Source: Marinomonas arctica
GTDB lineage: Bacteria; Pseudomonadota; Gammaproteobacteria; Pseudomonadales; Marinomonadaceae
Length of the DNA stretch: 64,000 bases
Reading direction: 5' to 3'
NCBI RefSeq assembly: GCF_003259225.1
Contig: NZ_QHJF01000024.1
Coordinates: 49,690 to 113,689, forward strand
Below the pieces are notes generated by a model. It saw only the letters and a program-made list of their open reading frames with translations, searched no databases and had not been told where the DNA came from. A program made the position numbers and the translations under genes. This document shows, in pieces, positions 58,495 to 64,000 of this stretch; position 1 is the first letter of the stretch; every line of letters begins with the position of its first letter.

Positions 58495-58531
58495 AAAAAA
58501 GGGACGCCTAGAGTAAATGCGCCCTTTTTTT
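58495..58531. terminator. Terminator after the phytase-like gene
   Basis: On the minus strand GGGCGC pairs with GCG-T-CCC (one bulge), and T runs lie on both sides. It is 24 nt beyond the stop of the phytase-like lipoprotein gene. Confidence 0.7.
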
Positions 58532-58554
58532 ATGTTAAGCGCATCTCATCTTAG

Positions 58555-59979
58555 TTAATGAGAAGTCCCCATAAGGTCAGCCTTGATAATATAAAGCTGA
58601 TTGGAGTCAATGGTATTAACATCGATGTACTTTTGCTCTAACTTGTCTTTGGTTGACCAAGTCGCAAAATCGTCATCGTTTAGTACCCCAAGATGATTGT
58701 TATCAATCACCCATAAACCTTCCATCTTATCGTGTGGATAAGCCACTTCCTTCACCATATCAACCACCAAGGTTTTGCTGACAGGTTTAATCCCTTTTGC
58801 CGCTAACGCATCCCAACCGTTATTCTGTACATATTGCTCAAGGGTCAGCCCATCAATCATCAACCCATGGCTTTCATCTTGCTTAATAGAAGAGGATAGA
58901 GGCACTGTCGAAAGCGGTGTTCCCGTGCTTAGATCAACACGATAAACCTGTTTTTGAGCATTCGGCTTAGCCTTTGATGTACCATCAGGACCTCCAAGTA
59001 AAAAACTTCCATCACGTTCTAACACCAAAAACTGGTTAGCCGTTAACGCGGAAATTTCAGAATTGGAATTCTCCGTTTTCTCTTGGCGATACAGATACTG
59101 CTCAGTATGGCCATTATTCAAATTCACCATGATAATACGAGTCAAATCGCCTTTATGCGCTGCTTTATCGGGGTTCGTCAATGTCGATTGCATAATGCCC
59201 ACCAAGGTGGTTTCATCTGGTGTAATCGCTAAACCTTCCATGCCACGATTAGCACGGCGATGTTGAAATTCCGCAGGCAAATGAAACTTCACCCGACTAT
59301 CGTCTTTAAAAGCATTAATACGGTCAATTTCGACGCCGTTAGCATCAAAATGTACGATATGAGGGCCATATTCATCACTCACCCAAAACGTACCGTCTTT
59401 AAGCGCAACCAAGCCTTCGCCATCTAGGCCATAATCGTCCAGCTTAATAGGGTTGGTCGTTTTATCATACGGCTTGCTGTCGTCTTCTAACACCAATCTA
59501 CCGTCAGCGTGATAAGGTGTTTCACCTGTGCCACCCAACGCCGATGTATTGGGAAGGCCAGAAATCAAACTACCATCAGGTCGTTTTAATAGAATACTCT
59601 TGACCATGGTAATAGCACCGTTTGGCGACACTTCAAATAAACCAATACGAGGCGTGTAATCGGCCACAGGAAAACTCTTTCCTTTACCATAATCACCACT
59701 GTAATCTGCATTTGGACCGCGATCGGTTAACGCATAAAACTGATTCGCTTGATTTGGATTCCCTACCATTGCCGATCCAAAACCACCATTGCGAATTTCA
59801 AATGGCTGATTGGTTTTTGCATCCACAAGATCGTTACGCAATACCGAATAGGGTAATGGGCTCCCTTGCTTCGGAAAGTTCGCCACAAAGTTAGAATTTT
59901 CTATTGTCGAACCATTGCTCGTACAACCAGATAAAACACACACAGAAATCAAACTTGCTAACCAGATTTTATCCATCAT
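58555..59979 (-). CDS. Phytase-like (esterase-like) lipoprotein
   Basis: A 474-residue lipoprotein (LASLISVCVLSGCTS, lipobox LSGC) whose mature part is a phytase-like beta-propeller domain. Family-like motifs are FYALTDRGPNADY, DGEGLVALKDGTFWVSDEYG and NRGMEGLAITPDETTLVG. The family is annotated as having esterase-like activity, but the natural substrate is unclear. It is probably anchored in the outer membrane. ATG 59979 (or 59976) has AAAGG upstream. Confidence 0.85.
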   Translation of the reverse strand: MMDKIWLASLISVCVLSGCTSNGSTIENSNFVANFPKQGSPLPYSVLRNDLVDAKTNQPFEIRNGGFGSAMVGNPNQANQFYALTDRGPNADYSGDYGKGKSFPVADYTPRIGLFEVSPNGAITMVKSILLKRPDGSLISGLPNTSALGGTGETPYHADGRLVLEDDSKPYDKTTNPIKLDDYGLDGEGLVALKDGTFWVSDEYGPHIVHFDANGVEIDRINAFKDDSRVKFHLPAEFQHRRANRGMEGLAITPDETTLVGIMQSTLTNPDKAAHKGDLTRIIMVNLNNGHTEQYLYRQEKTENSNSEISALTANQFLVLERDGSFLLGGPDGTSKAKPNAQKQVYRVDLSTGTPLSTVPLSSSIKQDESHGLMIDGLTLEQYVQNNGWDALAAKGIKPVSKTLVVDMVKEVAYPHDKMEGLWVIDNNHLGVLNDDDFATWSTKDKLEQKYIDVNTIDSNQLYIIKADLMGTSH

Positions 59980-60523
59980 TGTTTGCCTTTTTAATATGCT
60001 CGCACATATGGGTTATTGGAATGGTTTCCAAAGCATAAAAGTCAGCCGTGACGATTTGATGAACAGGTATAAAATAAACCGAGTATTAAAATTAATAGCT
60101 CAGGCTGAAACGACGATTCTTAATAAGTTTAAATAATAGCTTATTGACTCAATGACCCTGTTTAACCACCACGATGATCACCAACTATCATTAAAAAAAA
60201 CAAGCACGCAACCAAATTTCGCAATAACCCGCCTCCTTTCAGTATTTAATGCACAACTTTCACACAGACACTCCGTTTAATCTTATTGCCTCGTGCTAGG
60301 TAGATTGTAAACGAAAGATAAGACTATTCTGAGCGCTGGATAAGGAAACTCGTGTTGTACAAAATAAACGGTGCTGTCTGGGCCATCCGATTGCGCGAGG
60401 ATTGGGACTTGTCGGTCGCCTAACGGTTTAACTTCCTAGTCATGGGAAATACCGACTCGAGAGCGGGTTTCAACTTTTTTCTGCATGGCAACATTAAAGC
60501 CCTCCAGCAAGTCCGTTATGCCT
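59980..60523. other. Gene-poor 544-bp region with a possible decayed frame
   Basis: No convincing gene. On the minus strand a frame opens with TTG 60510, directly beyond the stop of the next gene, runs to TAG at 60438-60436, and continues in the same frame to TAA at 60285-60283 (about 75 codons with one internal stop; for example VKPLGDRQVPIL). It could be a remnant of a deleted gene or chance. Confidence 0.3.
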
Positions 60524-60732
60524 CTACTTTTTCTTATTCCGATTATGTTTCTTGCTTGCTGTGGAATCGGGCCCTTTGAAAATATCGATTAGCTTACCTG
60601 TCGCTGGGGTGTTTTTCTGAGCCTTTTCGATCTCGTCCATCTTTTGCTTAAACTCTTCATCCGTCATGTCGCGCCAATACCTTGGATTGCGATTATGCTC
60701 TTTGTCATAGGCTATAGTGGTTGGGTCACGTT
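60524..60732 (-). repeat. Direct repeat copy A (3' end of copy 1)
   Basis: These 209 bp are about 90 percent identical by eye to 61628-61836. They encode the C-terminal 69 residues (from DPTTIAYDKEHNRNPRYWRD onward) and the stop. The two copies are exactly 1104 bp apart. Confidence 0.85.
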
Positions 60733-61624
60733 GACGAGCTGGCTCTAATACCAAAATATCTGGCAGAGGCTGACTGATGTCCATGTAGCGCTGCACCATG
60801 TTCCAAAAACGAAGGTATTCAATCACTTTATGATTGGGCCCCATGGAGCCGCTAATCGGCACGCCTACAGAATAATCACGGTAACGATGAATTAAAGTTA
60901 ACGAGTAATTTAAAAAGCCTTGCTGAGTCGGTGACGACATCAATACACAATCGAACTCGATAAAGGGATGAGTAAAAAAAGGCTGATTCTTTTTAAATAA
61001 GGTCACCATACCCGTAGTGCGGTTTAACTCAAATATCCGGCTTGGACGTAAAAACGGCGCTAAAAACATATAACCCGCGTGCAATAGTTTGTAGTGAAGG
61101 TAAATAAGAAAACAAGGTAAGGTCACGTACAAAGTAAGTCCCCAGAAAATATCAGACATTCCATCATTCCAACCAAAAACGATTCCTCCCTCACCAAAAA
61201 CGAGTCCTGATAAAAAAAGTATATATGCCAAAGGCAATAGCATGAATAGGACGCCATTAGTAATACTAACAACGATGGCATACACTTGAGACCAGCCTGT
61301 TAAGCCCTCTCCGTTGAGACTCTGCTCATCCCAATACACCTTCTGTTGCTTCGTGGCGGCTATCTGGGCCATTTCGGAAGGTGTAATCTGATCCAGACCA
61401 TAGACGGTGATGCTGTCCGTTGTTTGACTAAACGAAAAAGGTTTGCCACTGGTCATCATGCGGCGTAAAAAGCCCTGCTCTTGGGGTGGCTTCTGAGGCG
61501 GGAAATCCTCTGAGTTATAAGCTGAGTCTTGGTATTCACTTACGGAACGATGATCTTGTGCTGCCTGCGAGTCGTTTTGCCCATTTTTAGGCGTTTCAGA
61601 AACATCCCTATCCATAAGTTCCAT
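60524..61624 (-). CDS. Membrane protein of the right-end array (DUF6708-like), copy 1
   Basis: A 366-residue protein with a long hydrophilic N-terminal region (about residues 1-110, Gln- and Pro-rich), two hydrophobic stretches (about 115-150 and 160-195), then a beta-rich part (RIFELNRTTGMVTLFKKN) and the motif FWNMVQRYM shared with the other genes of this array. A basic, charged tail ends KKHNRNKKK. Its layout resembles DUF6708 proteins encoded near type VI secretion effectors, but I cannot confirm the family. Its last 69 codons are repeated upstream at 61628-61836. Function unknown. Confidence 0.7.
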   Translation of the reverse strand: MELMDRDVSETPKNGQNDSQAAQDHRSVSEYQDSAYNSEDFPPQKPPQEQGFLRRMMTSGKPFSFSQTTDSITVYGLDQITPSEMAQIAATKQQKVYWDEQSLNGEGLTGWSQVYAIVVSITNGVLFMLLPLAYILFLSGLVFGEGGIVFGWNDGMSDIFWGLTLYVTLPCFLIYLHYKLLHAGYMFLAPFLRPSRIFELNRTTGMVTLFKKNQPFFTHPFIEFDCVLMSSPTQQGFLNYSLTLIHRYRDYSVGVPISGSMGPNHKVIEYLRFWNMVQRYMDISQPLPDILVLEPARQRDPTTIAYDKEHNRNPRYWRDMTDEEFKQKMDEIEKAQKNTPATGKLIDIFKGPDSTASKKHNRNKKK

Positions 61625-61627
61625 TGG

Positions 61628-61836
61628 CTACTTCTTCTTATTCCGATTGTGTTTTTTGCTTGTTGTGGAGTCAGGGCCTTTGAAGATATCGATTGGCTTA
61701 CCTATCGCTGGGATGTTTTTCTGAGCCTTTTCGATCTCGTCCATCTTTTGCTTAAACTCGTCGTCTGTCATGTCACGCCAGTATCTCGGATTGCGATTAT
61801 GCTCTTTGTCATAGGCTATAGTGGTTGGGTCGCGTT
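61628..61836 (-). repeat. Direct repeat copy B (orphan C-terminal end)
   Basis: Second copy of the 209-bp repeat, located immediately upstream of the copy 1 gene. Most differences from copy A keep the protein sequence or change it conservatively, which suggests it was under coding selection. Confidence 0.85.
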
Positions 61837-61879
61837 TGAGCTGCGGAGCTAACGTGCTCTCATCCACCTCGATGGTCAA
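61628..61879 (-). pseudogene. Orphan C-terminal fragment of a copy 1-like gene
   Basis: An open frame of 83 codons whose last 69 residues nearly duplicate the C-terminus of the 366-residue protein (DMTDDEFKQKMDEIEKAQKN, ending KKHNRNKKK). It lacks the membrane and beta-rich parts. The only available start is TTG 61879, without a clear RBS. Its stop lies 3 nt before the ATG of the 366-residue gene. I read it as the leftover 3' end of a former gene copy; it could still be translated. Confidence 0.65.
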
Positions 61880-61945
61880 ACTGGCACAAAAAAGCCAGAT
61901 GGAGAAAACACTCGCTGACTTAAATCTATCATTCTGCTCACGAAA

Positions 61946-62899
61946 CTAATGCCAGTCGCACCGTTCGCCGGTCCACTCATGAACTTCTGCTGGCCACTTT
62001 TCTTTAAAAGGACTTAAAAGAGCCATTTTTGCTGGCTTAAACAAAAAAGCAAAAGGAGTCATTATTACAAAAAGAAAAATAGCTTTGATATAACCCACCC
62101 TCTTGGCCATTTCAGTATTAAATCCAGGCACTCTCGGTTCTTTACTCATTTCTATATAAAGAGATGTGTCCCCTGTCATATAACGGCGTACATACTCCCA
62201 GTAGGCGTATAGAGGAATATGATGATCCATATTATGAAACATGTTCAGCGGTACATGTTTTTGTCCGGTAAGATCTTTGTTTATCGCATGTTTCGGATTA
62301 AGCCAAAGTGTAAGCTGATAACCATCTTGCTGACCCTTAAGCCCTATATTACGGTTATCGACACGAATGGACAGCTCGCATTCATCCCATGGGATGCGAT
62401 ATAACACTTTTTTGTGCCACACATACACTTCTTGATTCGCTTTATGAAAGCGTACCGGTGTATGCAGGGTACGAAACAAACAGATGAGCGCTCCGATACC
62501 AAAAAAAGCGTAGCCGCTGTAAATGCTGATATCGCGAATTAGCTCGTCTTGTATAGCCGACAACACAAAATACTCAAACGACCACCAAAACAAGATGCCG
62601 ATAATACCCATGATGTAAAAGCCTTCACCTCGGTTCACAACTGAGTCGACACGCATGTCCAAATATCCCTCATGCCCGCCAGCGGAAGCCCCTTCAAAAA
62701 CTTCTCCCAAATCTTCTGTCTCTTTATTTTTGTATATCAAAGAAGGTTTTTTATTACCCGGTTGCAACGGATCATGAATTAATGACTCACCTTTCGGATA
62801 GTATTTAATGGCATGTTCAGTTCTTTTAAAATGAGGAGTAACCCCCATCATGCTAGGCCCAACCCAGAGATTACTACTGACTTGCTTTATCTTGCTCAT
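61946..62899 (-). CDS. Membrane protein of the right-end array (DUF6708-like), copy 2
   Basis: A 317-residue protein with an N-terminal soluble part containing FEGASAGGHEGYLDMRVDSV, two membrane helices (about residues 93-113 and 122-142), a beta-rich domain (VRFHKANQEVYVWHKKVLYR then IPWDECE), the motif YWEYVRRYM, a third hydrophobic stretch near residue 275, and an end EWTGERCDWH. It shares its general plan with the 366-residue protein and is closely similar to the 276-residue gene upstream. No signal peptide. Possibly T6SS-associated; not proven. Confidence 0.72.
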   Translation of the reverse strand: MSKIKQVSSNLWVGPSMMGVTPHFKRTEHAIKYYPKGESLIHDPLQPGNKKPSLIYKNKETEDLGEVFEGASAGGHEGYLDMRVDSVVNRGEGFYIMGIIGILFWWSFEYFVLSAIQDELIRDISIYSGYAFFGIGALICLFRTLHTPVRFHKANQEVYVWHKKVLYRIPWDECELSIRVDNRNIGLKGQQDGYQLTLWLNPKHAINKDLTGQKHVPLNMFHNMDHHIPLYAYWEYVRRYMTGDTSLYIEMSKEPRVPGFNTEMAKRVGYIKAIFLFVIMTPFAFLFKPAKMALLSPFKEKWPAEVHEWTGERCDWH

Positions 62900-63093
62900 A
62901 GGGCGGTTTGCTCCAAATAAAATTCTTCTATTTCTGTTTGGTTACGCCAAAAGGATAAGGCAAACTTATTATCGTCTATGGTGATTTAATATGACAGAGG
63001 GGGTTATTGTCTTAACTATTCCCAGATAAACGACACAAATAAACCAGCTAGCGAAAAACTAGCTGACTTAGATTTATCAATTTTTTCATTAAA

Positions 63094-63924
63094 CTAATGC
63101 CAGTCGCACCGCTCGCCCGTCCATTCGTGGACTTCTTTTGGCCATTTTGCTTTGAAGGGGGTTAGTAGTGCCATGGAATTGGGTTTAACTAAGAGCATAA
63201 TAGGAATAGCCGGAACGAAAATAAGGATAGCCTTAATGTAGCCTTTTTCAGTCGCTACTTTCTTACTAAACCTCGGAGTTCGTGATTTTTCACTCATTTC
63301 TATATAAAGAGGTTCCTCGCCTGTCATATAACGACGCACGTATTCCCAATAGCCATAAACAACAGTATGGTGATTCATGTTGTGCATCATATTAAGTGGC
63401 TCATGGGATTGTCCTGTTAGATCTTTATTTACCGCGTGTTTCGGGTTAAGCCAGAGATTGAACTGATAACCATCCTGTAAACCTCGGTACCCTTCGTTTT
63501 GCTTCGCCACACAAATAGACATTTCACATTCGTCCCAAGGAATTCGGTAAAGGACCTTTTTGTGCCACACATAGACTTCTTGGTTTTTTTTATGAAAGCG
63601 TACAGGCGTAGCTAAAGGACGAAACAAGGTTCCAAAAGACAGGGCAAAAAATAGACCATAGCCACCGTAGGTCAATATCTGGCGAAAGAGCTCGTTTTGC
63701 ATATGCGACAGAGCAAAAGAATCAAACGCCCACCAAATAAAGAGACAGACCAGCCCCATATAAAAAAAACCATCTCGGTTAATAACTGAGTTGACACGCA
63801 TATCCAAATATCCTTCATGCCCTCCTGCTGACGCCCCTTCAAAGAACTCCCCCATGTCTTCCGCTTCTTTTTTTATGTATTTGATAGGGATTTTTTTATT
63901 ATCTGGTTGCACAGGTTCATGCAA
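63094..63924 (-). CDS. Paralogue of copy 2 with an altered 5' end
   Basis: A 276-residue frame very similar along its length to residues about 41-317 of the 317-residue protein (FFEGASAGGHEGYLDMRVNS, KKVLYRIPWDECE, YWEYVRRYMTG, HEWTGERCDWH). The N-terminal 40 residues of the paralogue are missing: reading upstream, a TAA stop appears ten codons before TTG 63924, and no match to the paralogue start (SKIKQVSSNLWVGP) is seen in any frame up to the window edge. It is either truncated or starts at TTG 63924; no strong RBS. Confidence 0.6.
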   Translation of the reverse strand: MHEPVQPDNKKIPIKYIKKEAEDMGEFFEGASAGGHEGYLDMRVNSVINRDGFFYMGLVCLFIWWAFDSFALSHMQNELFRQILTYGGYGLFFALSFGTLFRPLATPVRFHKKNQEVYVWHKKVLYRIPWDECEMSICVAKQNEGYRGLQDGYQFNLWLNPKHAVNKDLTGQSHEPLNMMHNMNHHTVVYGYWEYVRRYMTGEEPLYIEMSEKSRTPRFSKKVATEKGYIKAILIFVPAIPIMLLVKPNSMALLTPFKAKWPKEVHEWTGERCDWH

Positions 63925-64000
63925 AAGCGCACTGTAAGCGATCTTATATTAGCCCTCTAAAACGATACTGTCAGTTCTGCTAATCTAGCTTGCTTTCGGC

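Noticed and set aside
59915..60136. A 73-codon plus-strand frame near the phytase-like gene start
   Set aside because: It begins antisense inside the lipoprotein signal of the phytase-like gene, has no good RBS and matches no family I know; probably chance.

Overview
The window looks like a chromosomal segment of a marine gammaproteobacterium of the Marinomonas/Oceanospirillales type. I infer this from gene order (lpxD-skp-bamA-rseP-dxr-cdsA-uppS-frr-pyrH-tsf-rpsB, map-glnD-dapC-dapD-dapE, gacS/barA-cysM-rlmD-relA-mazG, lepA-lepB-rnc-era-recO-acpS), which follows the pseudomonad and related pattern, and from protein similarity as I remember it; no search was run. The first 46 kb is almost entirely conserved housekeeping sequence. 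The last 18 kb is more accessory. I found no rRNA or tRNA gene, CRISPR array or complete insertion sequence.

Region by region. Positions 1-10.9 kb (minus strand) hold envelope biogenesis (lpxD partial, skp, bamA, rseP), isoprenoid, phospholipid and undecaprenyl synthesis (dxr, cdsA, uppS), and translation/UMP kinase genes (frr, pyrH, tsf, rpsB), with terminator-like hairpins between sub-units. Positions 10.9-11.4 kb hold the rpsB leader and a 187-bp MITE-like element. Positions 11.4-20.3 kb (mostly plus) hold map, glnD, the succinylase branch of lysine/diaminopimelate synthesis (dapC, dapD, dapE), an ArsC/Spx-like reductase, two uncharacterised small genes and panD. Positions 20.3-25 kb hold tpx, a membrane-anchored cold-shock-domain protein, slyX, rsmJ, uppP, tsaB and adk. 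Positions 25-33.2 kb hold ppc, mazG, relA, rlmD and cysM. A small lipoprotein gene and the hybrid kinase BarA/GacS follow on the plus strand, convergent with acpS-recO-era-rnc-lepB-lepA on the minus strand. The usual pdxJ gene is absent between recO and acpS. Positions 42-46.7 kb hold ribE, divergent glgC/glgA and a solute-binding protein.

Positions 46.9-60 kb hold PBP1B, a small Rieske ferredoxin, a divergent DUF2798/MarR pair with two matching operators, an HD hydrolase, OmpW with an ANR/FNR-like site, a drug/metabolite exporter, a DUF2057 protein, a membrane diguanylate cyclase, an MgtC-like protein, a soluble protein with two tandem cache-like sensor units, and a phytase-like lipoprotein.

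Positions 60.5-64 kb are the most unusual part: an array of related membrane proteins (two TM segments plus a beta-rich domain, resembling DUF6708 proteins linked to type VI secretion). It contains a 209-bp direct repeat that leaves an orphan C-terminal fragment, and a paralogue that has lost its normal 5' end. It looks like a locus evolving by cassette duplication and displacement.
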